DNA from: Desulfosudis sp034189195
GTDB lineage: Bacteria; Desulfobacterota; Desulfobacteria; Desulfobacterales; Desulfosudaceae
DNA length: 7,724 nucleotides
Direction of reading: 5' to 3'
NCBI GenBank assembly: GCA_034189195.1
Contig: JAXHVI010000043.1
Span: 1 to 7,724, forward strand
The translations under genes and the position numbers were made by a program. This document shows positions 1-7,707 of the stretch, piece by piece (position 1 is the stretch's first letter; each line of letters starts with the position of its first letter). Below the pieces are notes generated by a model that saw only the letters and a list, made by a program, of their open reading frames with translations, ran no database searches and was not told the DNA's origin.

Positions 1-635
1 ATGTCATAGGGCGCCACCAGGCCGGCCATGTCCTTGATGCAGATGGTGTCGGCCCCCATGCTTTCCAGCTCCTTGGCCTTGGTCACAAAGTATTCCACGT
101 TGTAGACCTCGCCGCCCAGCCGGGGTTCGGTCATGGAGTAGCAGATGGTGCCCTGAAAATGCTTGCCGCACTTCTTGATCACCTCCACCACGGTTTCAAA
201 ATTACGAAAATCGTTGAGCGCGTCAAAGGTGCGAAACACATCCATGCCGTTTTCCGCTGCCCGTTCCACAAAAGCACGCGCCACGTCATCGGCGTAGTTC
301 CGGTATCCCACCAGATTCTGGCCCCGCAGCAGCATGGAGAGCGGGGTCTTTTTAAAATATCGCTTCAGGGTGCGAATCCGCTCCCAGGGATCTTCATTTA
401 AAAACCGGTGCATGGTGTCAAAAGTGGCCCCGCCCCAGACCTCAACGGCCCAGAACCCCACCTCATCCATCAGGCCGGCCACGGGAATCATGTCCTCGGT
501 GCGGCCCCGGGTGGCAAACAGGGACTGGTGGCCGTCCCGCAGGGACAGGTCCATGATCTTCAACGGGTTTTCCGCCTTGGGCCGGTCCTTGTCGTAGTTC
601 ATGGCCGTCATTTTGACTGCATGATGGTCGCTCAT
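1..635 (-). CDS. 5S/OadA/PycB-type carboxyltransferase, N-terminal part (runs off the window)
   Basis: This is the first 211 codons of a biotin-dependent carboxyltransferase of the family that includes transcarboxylase 5S, the oxaloacetate decarboxylase alpha subunit and pyruvate carboxylase subunit B. These enzymes move a carboxyl group between carboxybiotin and pyruvate/oxaloacetate in a metal-containing TIM barrel. The sequence shows the family signature LRDGHQSL at residues 32-39 (metal-binding Asp34), FRTFDALND at 134-142, and CIKDMAGL at 199-206, whose Lys201 is the expected carbamylated metal ligand. The metal-binding histidines and any C-terminal biotin domain lie beyond the left edge. 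The start at 635 is supported by AAGGAGA at 644-650, eight bases upstream. It follows the small-subunit gene by 38 bases, so it is very likely co-transcribed. Family membership is certain. Whether it is a soluble transcarboxylase subunit (about 500 residues), a biotinylated OadA/PycB or a sodium-pump subunit cannot be decided here. Confidence 0.92.
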   Translation of the reverse strand, partial: MSDHHAVKMTAMNYDKDRPKAENPLKIMDLSLRDGHQSLFATRGRTEDMIPVAGLMDEVGFWAVEVWGGATFDTMHRFLNEDPWERIRTLKRYFKKTPLSMLLRGQNLVGYRNYADDVARAFVERAAENGMDVFRTFDALNDFRNFETVVEVIKKCGKHFQGTICYSMTEPRLGGEVYNVEYFVTKAKELESMGADTICIKDMAGLVAPYD

Positions 636-643
636 GGTATGTA

Positions 644-650
644 TCTCCTT
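644..650 (-). promoter_or_regulatory. Ribosome binding site of the 5S-type gene
   Basis: The minus strand reads AAGGAGA eight bases before the ATG at 635. This strong Shine-Dalgarno match fixes the start, in preference to the in-frame methionine codons at residues 9 and 12. Confidence 0.75.
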
Positions 651-673
651 GGCTGTGATTGAAAGCTGATCTG

Positions 674-904
674 TTATTTAATAGACCTGAGTTGCATCAG
701 AGTGCGCAGCTGCATCTGGGTTCGCCGGCTGTCCGTACCCCACGTGTTTCTGGTGACAAACGGTCCCTGCTCCAGGGCGGAGCGGCCCCGGTTGGCCGCC
801 ACCAGGCCGGCCACGGCCGCCATCTCCGCCTCGCTCTTTATATAGTTAAGAACCGCCGCGCTGATGGCGGCCTTGATTTTTTTATCTTTGTTTCCGTCCT
901 TCAT
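674..904 (-). CDS. Small 76-residue protein, candidate small subunit of the methylmalonyl-CoA carboxyltransferase complex
   Basis: A short basic protein lies between the MmdA-type gene (18 bases upstream) and the 5S-type gene (38 bases downstream). The N-terminus is lysine-rich (residues 2-11), followed by an amphipathic, alanine-rich helix (KAAISAAVLNYIKSEAE, 11-27). After a linker comes a C-terminal segment with Trp55, Arg60, Arg61, Met64 and Arg67. As I recall, the small delta/epsilon subunits of methylmalonyl-CoA decarboxylase (MmdD C-terminus, MmdE) combine an Ala-rich 'AAIAAAIAAYL' helix with a terminal W...GR...M..R motif. The resemblance and the position beside mmdA suggest an equivalent role in stabilising the carboxyltransferase assembly. 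No transmembrane segment or signal peptide is seen, unlike MmdD or OadG, so a soluble complex is favoured. GGAGG at 910-914, five bases before the ATG, shows it is translated. The last residues contain MQLR twice (64-67, 70-73). Coding status is fairly sure; the function is inference. Confidence 0.75.
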   Translation of the reverse strand: MKDGNKDKKIKAAISAAVLNYIKSEAEMAAVAGLVAANRGRSALEQGPFVTRNTWGTDSRRTQMQLRTLMQLRSIK

Positions 905-909
905 GGTTG

Positions 910-914
910 CCTCC
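910..914 (-). promoter_or_regulatory. Ribosome binding site of the 76-residue gene
   Basis: GGAGG on the minus strand lies five bases before the ATG at 904, in the 18-base gap after the mmdA stop codon. It is the main evidence that this small frame is a real gene, because the frame itself is short. Confidence 0.75.
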
Positions 915-922
915 GCGAGTGG

Positions 923-2476
923 TTATACCGGTATGTTGCCGTGCTTCTTGGGCGGCCGGGCCTCCCGCTTGGTGCACATCAGCTCCAGGGCCTCGCAGAG
1001 ATGCCGGCGGGTCTGCCGGGGCAGGATGATGGCGTCCACGTATCCTCTTTCAGCCGCCCGGTAAGGATTGGAAAACCGTGCCTTGTACTCCTCGATTTTC
1101 TCCCTGCGTTTGGCTGCCGGGTCATCGGCGCCCTTAATCTCCTTGCGGTAGATGATGTTGGCCGCGCCTTCTGCCCCCATAACCGCCACCTCGGCCGTGG
1201 GCCAGGCATAGACCATGTCCGCGCCCAGATGGCGGGAACTCATGGCCAGGTAGGCGCCACCGTAATCCTTGCGCGTGATCAACAGCAGTTTGGGCACCGT
1301 GGCCTCGGAATAGCACCAGAGCAGCTTGGCGCCGTGGCGAATGATGCCCCCCCACTCCTGGTCTTTTCCGGGAAGGTAGCCCGGCACGTCGGCAATGGTA
1401 AGCAGGGGAATGTTAAAGGCGTCGCAGAACCGGATAAACCGCGTGGCCTTGTCCGCGGCATTGGAGTCCAGGCAACCGGCCTGAACACTGGGCTGGTTGG
1501 CGATGATGCCGAGGCTCCGGTTGTTCATGCGGGCAAAGCAGATCAGAATGTTTTTGGCGTAATATTCATGGGGCTCAAAAATTTCCCCGTTGTCCACGAT
1601 GGAACGGATCACGGTTTTCATGTCGTACGGCTTGTTGGGGTCGTCGGGCATGAGAGCATCCAGGGCCGGGTCTTCTCGAAAAGGATCGTCCCCGGTAGCG
1701 ACCACCGGCGGGTCCTCCATGTTGTTGGAAGGAATGTAGGAAAGCAGTTTGCGAATCCGGTCAATGGCGTCCCGGTCGTTTTCGCAGGCAAAGTGGGCCA
1801 CCCCGCTTTTCTCGTTGTGGGTCATGGCGCCGCCCAGCTCTTCAAAGGTGATGGCCTCGCCGGTCACCGCCTTGATCACCTCCGGCCCGGTGATAAACAT
1901 GTAACTGGTCTTTTTGACCATAAAAATCCAGTCGGTCATGGCCGGCGAATAGACCGCGCCGCCGGCGGTGGGGCCCATGATGGCCGAGATCTGGGGAATC
2001 ACGCCGGAGCAGAGGGAGTTTCTGTAAAAAATTTCACCGTAACCGGACAACGCGTCAATGCCTTCCTGAATGCGCGCCCCGCCCGAGTCGTTCATGCCCA
2101 CCACCGGAGCCCCGGCCTTGAGGGCCATGTCCATGACCTTGGTGATTTTTCTGGCGTGCATCTCTCCCAGGCTGCCGGCCCGGGCCGTAAAGTCCTGGGA
2201 ATAGGCGAACACGGGCCGGCCTTCGACCCGGCCATGGCCGGTGATCACGCCTTCTGAAGGAATAGCCACCTTTTCCATGCCGAAGTTGGTGCACCGGTGG
2301 GTGACAAACATGTCCAGCTCCCGGAACGTGCCGGGATCAAAAAGGGCCTCGATCCGCTCCCTGGCCGTGAGCTTGCCCGCCTGTTTGTGCTTGGCCACGG
2401 CCTCTTTGCCGCCCATCTCCCGGATGGCGCGCTCTTTTTCCTTTAACTCACTGATTCTGTCCTGTGTGTTACCCAT
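923..2476 (-). CDS. mmdA: Methylmalonyl-CoA carboxyltransferase 12S / decarboxylase alpha subunit
   Basis: This 517-residue protein is a biotin-dependent acyl-CoA carboxyltransferase. It moves the carboxyl group of (S)-methylmalonyl-CoA to biotin and releases propionyl-CoA, or runs the reverse. Two crotonase-like halves are visible. The N-terminal half has SGGARIQEG (131-139) and the oxyanion-hole region GPTAGGAVYSPA (168-179). The C-terminal half has DVPGYLPGKDQEWGGIIRHGAK (363-384, containing the GGIIRHGA core), RKDYGGAYLAM (402-412) and AWPTAEVAVMGAEGAAN (424-440). The C-terminus KKHGNIPV matches the family ending I recall for transcarboxylase 12S and MmdA, and the length is typical. The position assigned to acyl-CoA selectivity in PccB/AccB appears to be Leu410. 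The start at 2476 has AAGGGG nine bases upstream (2486-2491). The ATG at 2485 has no room for a binding site. An in-frame extension to 2590 gives an arginine-rich stretch unlike the family and is judged non-coding. The protein could also be annotated propionyl-CoA carboxylase beta; the context favours the transcarboxylase/decarboxylase role. Confidence 0.95.
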   Translation of the reverse strand: MGNTQDRISELKEKERAIREMGGKEAVAKHKQAGKLTARERIEALFDPGTFRELDMFVTHRCTNFGMEKVAIPSEGVITGHGRVEGRPVFAYSQDFTARAGSLGEMHARKITKVMDMALKAGAPVVGMNDSGGARIQEGIDALSGYGEIFYRNSLCSGVIPQISAIMGPTAGGAVYSPAMTDWIFMVKKTSYMFITGPEVIKAVTGEAITFEELGGAMTHNEKSGVAHFACENDRDAIDRIRKLLSYIPSNNMEDPPVVATGDDPFREDPALDALMPDDPNKPYDMKTVIRSIVDNGEIFEPHEYYAKNILICFARMNNRSLGIIANQPSVQAGCLDSNAADKATRFIRFCDAFNIPLLTIADVPGYLPGKDQEWGGIIRHGAKLLWCYSEATVPKLLLITRKDYGGAYLAMSSRHLGADMVYAWPTAEVAVMGAEGAANIIYRKEIKGADDPAAKRREKIEEYKARFSNPYRAAERGYVDAIILPRQTRRHLCEALELMCTKREARPPKKHGNIPV

Positions 2477-2485
2477 ATGCAACAT

Positions 2486-2491
2486 CCCCTT
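2486..2491 (-). promoter_or_regulatory. Ribosome binding site deciding the mmdA start
   Basis: AAGGGG on the minus strand is nine bases from the ATG at 2476 but directly abuts the alternative ATG at 2485. It therefore supports the shorter protein beginning MGNTQDR. Confidence 0.6.
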
Positions 2492-2521
2492 GCTGTAAAA
2501 TCGGTTTGGCCCGGCTCCTGT

Positions 2522-2545
2522 CGGCGCACGGCCACAACGGCGCCG
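2522..2545 (-). repeat. Short inverted repeat in the meaB-mmdA gap
   Basis: In the 121-base gap between meaB and mmdA, CGGCGC (2522-2527) and GCGCCG (2540-2545) form a perfect 6-bp stem around a 12-base loop. No T-run follows on the transcribed strand, so this is not a rho-independent terminator. In GC-rich DNA such a repeat may be chance. Confidence 0.3.
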
Positions 2546-2597
2546 GCGGATGCAGGATGTTCCGGTTCCCGCAAAGACCACAAACTTCAAAAATTTG

Positions 2598-3593
2598 CTA
2601 TACTTTTAATCGCTTGTCAAGATAAAACAGCAGCTTGTCCGCCCCGGCGGCAGCGGTGATCTCGCCGTGTTCCACACGGGACACCACAGCCGAAAGGCTG
2701 TCAGCAATTTCCGGCAGGGCGAAAAACCGTTCTTTTATTCCCTCTTCCAGCAGCCGCCACATCCACTGGGCGGCCTGCTTGCGCCGTTTGGCCTCAAACT
2801 CGCCGCTTGCCTGAAGGGTCTTTCTGTGCGCCAGAACGGTTTCCCATATCGTATCGATATTTTCCCCGGCCAGGGCGCTGCAGGTAAACACTCTGGGACA
2901 CCAGGCGGATCCGGATGGCGAGAGCATGTGCAGGGCGACTTCATACTGCTGCCGGGCATGGTCGGCCGCCTTGATGTTTTCGCCGTCGGCCTTGGTCACG
3001 GCCACGGCATCGGCCAGCTCCAGAATGCCCTTTTTGATGCCCTGCAGCTCGTCCCCGGCTCCGGCCAGGGCCAGGACCAGAAAAAAATCGACCATGGCGG
3101 CCACCGCTGTTTCGGACTGGCCCACGCCCACGGTCTCCACCAGGACCACGTCAAATCCGGCCGCCTCGCACACCAGCATGGACTCCCGGGTCCGGGCCGC
3201 GATGCCGCCCAGGGTTTTCCCCGCCGGCGACGGCCGGATAAAGGCCCTGGGGTCGGCGGAAAGCTTTTCCATGCGGGTCTTGTCCCCCAGCACGCTGCCG
3301 CCGCTGCGGGCGCTGCTGGGATCCACGGCCAGCACGGCCACGGAAAGCCCCTGACGGGTCAGAAAGGAGCCCAGGGTTTCAATAAAAACACTTTTTCCCA
3401 CGCCGGGAACCCCGGTGATGCCCACCCGAATCGATTTGCCCGTGTGGGCAAGCAGATCTCCCAGCACCTGGCCGGCCACCTTCCGGTGTTCGGCCAGGCC
3501 GCTTTCCACCAGGGTGATGGTCTTGGCCAGCATGCGCCGGTCCCGGTTCAGGACGCCTTTTATGTACTCTTCAGGTTTCTGAAGCGTAGACAT
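2598..3593 (-). CDS. meaB: MeaB-family GTPase, chaperone of methylmalonyl-CoA mutase
   Basis: This 331-residue G3E-type P-loop GTPase (MeaB/ArgK/MMAA family) gates delivery of adenosylcobalamin to methylmalonyl-CoA mutase and removes inactivated cofactor. Visible motifs are the Walker A GVPGVGKS (61-68), AVDPSS (89-94), the LGDKTRM segment (102-108), ETVGVGQSE (153-161, G3/switch II), GAGDELQGIKKG (178-189, matching the switch III loop described in MeaB) and the base-recognition motif TKADG (200-204). A helical C-terminal tail (about 268-331) matches the dimerisation arm. The start at 3593 is preferred because AAAGG (3601-3605) precedes it by seven bases and the length fits the family. An in-frame TTG at 3623 would add ten residues but has no binding site. 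It lies 196 bases after the mutase stop, a larger gap than elsewhere in the cluster. The assignment to the adjacent mutase is supported by synteny. Confidence 0.96.
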   Translation of the reverse strand: MSTLQKPEEYIKGVLNRDRRMLAKTITLVESGLAEHRKVAGQVLGDLLAHTGKSIRVGITGVPGVGKSVFIETLGSFLTRQGLSVAVLAVDPSSARSGGSVLGDKTRMEKLSADPRAFIRPSPAGKTLGGIAARTRESMLVCEAAGFDVVLVETVGVGQSETAVAAMVDFFLVLALAGAGDELQGIKKGILELADAVAVTKADGENIKAADHARQQYEVALHMLSPSGSAWCPRVFTCSALAGENIDTIWETVLAHRKTLQASGEFEAKRRKQAAQWMWRLLEEGIKERFFALPEIADSLSAVVSRVEHGEITAAAGADKLLFYLDKRLKV

Positions 3594-3600
3594 GGCAGTG

Positions 3601-3605
3601 CCTTT
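3601..3605 (-). promoter_or_regulatory. Ribosome binding site deciding the meaB start
   Basis: AAAGG on the minus strand is seven bases before the ATG at 3593. The competing TTG at 3623 has no purine-rich stretch at the right distance. The match is modest rather than strong. Confidence 0.5.
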
Positions 3606-3695
3606 AATTGCCTGCTGCGACAACGGAACGGCATCATCGCAAAAAGCGGGGAGCCAACCTGTTGTTTATATGAATTGCCTCTAACACAAAAATCT

Positions 3696-3789
3696 TGACG
3701 CAAGCGCGTTGTTCCGCCCTTGCAGCTAATGCCAAACCGGTTTCATAAACCCGCTTTCGACGAAAACCGTCTTAACGGAACAGCGCGCG

Positions 3790-3792
<3 letters not shown>
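3696..3792 (-). repeat. Long imperfect inverted repeat beginning at the mutase stop codon
   Basis: The arms at 3696-3716 and 3776-3792 are complementary at 17 positions in three blocks: TGACGC/GCGTCA, GCGC/GCGC and TGTTCCG/CGGAACA. There are 2-base bulges only in the 3696-3716 arm, and 59 bases lie between the arms. The loop is itself structured. GACG/CGTC at 3759-3771 forms a small stem. AAACC-GGTTT-cat-AAACC at 3734-3751 offers two mutually exclusive pairings. The right arm includes the mutase TGA. Neither arm is followed by a clear T-run, so it does not look like a standard terminator. It could be an mRNA processing or stabilising structure between the mutase and meaB. Confidence 0.45.
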
Positions 3793-5910
<2,118 letters not shown>

Positions 5911-5914
5911 GGGT

Positions 5915-5921
5915 CCTCCTT
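5915..5921 (-). promoter_or_regulatory. Strong ribosome binding site of the mutase gene
   Basis: AAGGAGG, a full match to the Shine-Dalgarno consensus, lies four bases before the ATG at 5910. It is the strongest binding site in the window, which fits an enzyme needed at high level. Confidence 0.75.
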
Positions 5922-5953
5922 ATATGATCGACGCGTGGTCCTTGTCTTTTCTG

Positions 5954-6361
5954 TTACCCGGATCGTTCACACAGCTCCACCAGCACACCGCCGGTGGCTT
6001 TGGGATGAATAAAGGCGATTTTCCCGCCGCCGGCCCCTTTTCTCGGGGTTTCGTCGATCAGGGCAACACCCTTTTCCTTTAATTCAGCCAGGGCCGCCTC
6101 GATGTTTTCCACGCGAAAGGCGATATGGTGAACGCCCTGGCCTTTTTTCTCGATATACTTGGCCACCGGGCTCTCCGGGCCGGTGGCTTCCAGCAGTTCG
6201 GCCTCGCTTTCGCCCACCGGCAGAAAGGCGGTGGTCACCTTCTGGGCCTCAACGGTTTCCGTGCCTTCAAAGGGCAGGCCCAGCACATCACACCAGAACG
6301 TTTTGCCCTCTTCAATGTTGTTGACGGCGATTCCCAGGTGGTCAATCTTTAAAATTTTCAT
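5954..6361 (-). CDS. mce: Methylmalonyl-CoA epimerase
   Basis: This 135-residue vicinal oxygen chelate protein interconverts (R)- and (S)-methylmalonyl-CoA and so links the mutase to the carboxyltransferase. Two beta-alpha-beta-beta-beta units are visible. The first begins KIDHLGIAV (5-13) and the second VHHIAFRVENI (77-87). Expected metal ligands are His8, Glu55 (AELLEA, 54-59), His79 and Glu129 (GVLVELCE, 125-132). Glu55 sits where the Propionibacterium enzyme has Gln, and as I recall the human protein has Glu there. The HPKATGGVLVEL ending (119-130) is the usual family signature, and the length is typical. The start at 6361 follows AGGAG in the 36-base gap after the aminotransferase. Location directly before the mutase supports the assignment over glyoxalase or other VOC enzymes. 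Confidence 0.96.
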   Translation of the reverse strand: MKILKIDHLGIAVNNIEEGKTFWCDVLGLPFEGTETVEAQKVTTAFLPVGESEAELLEATGPESPVAKYIEKKGQGVHHIAFRVENIEAALAELKEKGVALIDETPRKGAGGGKIAFIHPKATGGVLVELCERSG

Positions 6362-6397
6362 GGCTCTCTCCTGTATGGTGTTACATCGATTATCCGT

Positions 6398-7585
6398 TTA
6401 ACCCGCGTGTCGTGCTTCGGCCATGGCCCGGGCAAAGCCCGGGGCCGCGTTTTTAATGGTATCGTCTTCCACGCAGAAGGCCAGCCGGAAGTGGCCGGGC
6501 CGGCCGAACCCCACGCCGGGCACCGCCAGAATGCGCTGCTCCTGCAGAATTTTGACAAAGGCCACATCATCCGCCAGCGGCGATTGGGGGAACAGGTAGA
6601 AGGCCCCGGCCGGCTTGATAAAATCGTATCCCGCGTCGGCCAGAAGACCACAGAGCAGGTCCCGCTTTCTGGCATATTCACCGATATCCACGTGCTGGCC
6701 CTGCATGAAGGTAATCACCCGCTGCATCAGGGCCGGGGCATTGACAAACCCCAGCACCCGGTTGGCGAAGGTCATGGCGTCCACCAGCTCCTGCCGGCAT
6801 GCGGTGGCCGGGTTGACCGCCACAAACCCGATGCGTTCGCCGGGCAGCGACAGGGTCTTGGAGTAGGAGGAGACCACCATGCTGTTCTCACAGGCGGGAA
6901 ACAGGGGCGGCACGACAATGCCGTCATACACGATGTCCCGGTAGGGTTCGTCCGAGATCAGGTAGATGGCGCGACCGTGTTTCCGGCTTTTTTCAGACAG
7001 CAGGGCGCCCAGGTGTTCCAGGGTTTGCGCGGAATAGACCGCGCCGGTGGGATTGTTGGGCGAATTGATGATCACGGCCCGGGTTTTTTCATCTATGGCC
7101 TGTTCAAGGGCTTCCAGGTCGATATCAAATGTCGCGTCGGTCTGGACCGCCCTAAAACAGCCGCCGTGGTTTTCCGTGTAAAACCGGTATTCCACAAAAA
7201 AAGGGGCCAGCCCCACCACAATGTCGCCGGGATCTAGAATGGCCTTGAGAATCACGTTAAGGCCGCCGGCGGCCCCGCAGGTCATGAGAACGCCGTCTGC
7301 AGACACATCGGCCTGCTGCTCCATGGAAACATGGTCTGCCACGGCCTGCCGGGTTTCGGGATAGCCGGCATTGGGCATGTATCCGTGTCCGGTGCCCGGG
7401 CCGGCCGACACCTCGGCCAGGACCTTTTTAAACCGCTCCGGAGGCGGCACATTGGGGTTGCCCAGGCTGAAATCAAACACGTTGGATGCGCCGTGGGCCG
7501 CCCGCAGCCGGGCCCCCTCTTCAAACATCTTCCGTATCCAGGAAGACGCGGACAGGCACGCTTTTACATTTTTGGATATCGGCAT
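6398..7585 (-). CDS. PLP-dependent class I/II (fold type I) aminotransferase
   Basis: This 395-residue cytosolic enzyme of the aspartate/alanine aminotransferase superfamily begins the cluster. Key residues are visible: CGAAGGLN (103-110) for phosphate binding, NSPNNPTG (174-181), SDEPY (211-215) with Asp212 for the pyridine nitrogen and Tyr215, SSYSKTLSLPGERIG (239-253) with Schiff-base Lys243 and phosphate-binding Arg251, and HFRLAF (365-370) with Arg367 expected to bind the substrate carboxylate. The N-terminal SSWIRKMFEEG (14-24) and FDFSLGNPNVPPPE (37-50) mark a subgroup that I recognise only generally. The amino donor and acceptor cannot be read from sequence; alanine/pyruvate or aspartate/oxaloacetate would fit the neighbours. 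The ATG at 7585 is preferred because GGAG (7592-7595) lies six bases upstream and a leader hairpin sits just before it. Frame-compatible ATG at 7624 and GTG at 7627 would add 13 or 14 residues without a binding site. Confidence 0.93.
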   Translation of the reverse strand: MPISKNVKACLSASSWIRKMFEEGARLRAAHGASNVFDFSLGNPNVPPPERFKKVLAEVSAGPGTGHGYMPNAGYPETRQAVADHVSMEQQADVSADGVLMTCGAAGGLNVILKAILDPGDIVVGLAPFFVEYRFYTENHGGCFRAVQTDATFDIDLEALEQAIDEKTRAVIINSPNNPTGAVYSAQTLEHLGALLSEKSRKHGRAIYLISDEPYRDIVYDGIVVPPLFPACENSMVVSSYSKTLSLPGERIGFVAVNPATACRQELVDAMTFANRVLGFVNAPALMQRVITFMQGQHVDIGEYARKRDLLCGLLADAGYDFIKPAGAFYLFPQSPLADDVAFVKILQEQRILAVPGVGFGRPGHFRLAFCVEDDTIKNAAPGFARAMAEARHAG

Positions 7586-7591
7586 GAGCGG

Positions 7592-7595
7592 CTCC
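7592..7595 (-). promoter_or_regulatory. Ribosome binding site deciding the aminotransferase start
   Basis: GGAG on the minus strand is six bases before the ATG at 7585. No comparable site precedes the upstream ATG at 7624 or GTG at 7627, so the shorter protein is preferred. Confidence 0.5.
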
Positions 7596-7601
7596 GCCGG
7601 C

Positions 7602-7622
7602 GACCCCGGTTTTGCCGGGATC
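7602..7622 (-). other. Leader hairpin just upstream of the aminotransferase ribosome binding site
   Basis: On the minus strand GATCCCGG and CCGGGGTC form an 8-bp stem with one G-T wobble, around the loop CAAAA. It lies seven bases upstream of the GGAG site. No T-run follows, so it is not a terminator as seen. It may protect the 5' end or affect translation of the first gene. If translation began at 7624 the stem would instead overlap codons 1-7. Confidence 0.4.
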
Positions 7623-7661
7623 ATCACCGGATGTGAAGGTGTTTCAACCGGTTCAAAAATC

Positions 7662-7681
7662 TCTCCATCAATCGTTGGAGA
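7662..7681 (-). repeat. Inverted repeat overlapping the -10 box and probable transcription start
   Basis: TCTCCA (7662-7667) and TGGAGA (7676-7681) form a perfect 6-bp inverted repeat around an 8-base spacer. The right arm shares three bases with the -10 box (7679-7684) and the rest covers the expected start of transcription near 7672. That position suits a repressor operator; a 5'-terminal RNA hairpin is the alternative. Confidence 0.4.
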
Positions 7682-7707
7682 ATAAAGGATTCCACCTCCT
7701 TTGTCAA
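7679..7707 (-). promoter_or_regulatory. Sigma70-type promoter for the methylmalonyl-CoA cluster
   Basis: The minus strand has a perfect -35 TTGACA (complement of 7702-7707), a 17-base spacer (7685-7701) and a -10 TATTCT (complement of 7679-7684, four of six consensus bases). Transcription would start near 7672, leaving a leader of roughly 85-90 bases before the aminotransferase ATG at 7585. It is the only convincing promoter seen in the window. It reads into all seven genes, consistent with one operon. Confidence 0.65.

Noticed and set aside
659..2257. A 532-codon open frame on the plus strand opposite mmdA and the small-protein gene
   Set aside because: It lies antisense to a well-recognised protein, has low-complexity Gly/His/Arg/Val-rich composition, no recognisable motif and no ribosome binding site. 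It is a by-product of GC-rich codon use in the real gene.
2477..2590. N-terminal extension of mmdA to an upstream ATG at 2590
   Set aside because: The added 38 residues are Arg/Gly/Cys-rich and unlike the family, and the ATG at 2476 has a good ribosome binding site at the right distance.
3594..3623. TTG start adding ten residues to MeaB
   Set aside because: No purine-rich site precedes it, and the ATG at 3593 has AAAGG seven bases upstream and gives the usual family length.
3665..3694. Minus-strand TATAAA (complement of 3665-3670) as a promoter for meaB
   Set aside because: The -10 looks fair, but the bases 16-18 upstream are a T-run with poor match to TTGACA. It stays a weak possibility not worth a feature.
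2667..3698. A 343-codon open frame on the plus strand opposite meaB
   Set aside because: Antisense shadow of meaB with biased composition and no recognisable domain.
3695..3723. Plus-strand TTGACG at 3695-3700 as a -35 box
   Set aside because: No acceptable -10 box occurs 16-18 bases downstream, and no plus-strand gene follows. The bases belong to the inverted-repeat arm.
6407..7237. A 276-codon open frame on the plus strand opposite the aminotransferase
   Set aside because: Antisense shadow of a clear PLP enzyme, with no motif or binding site.
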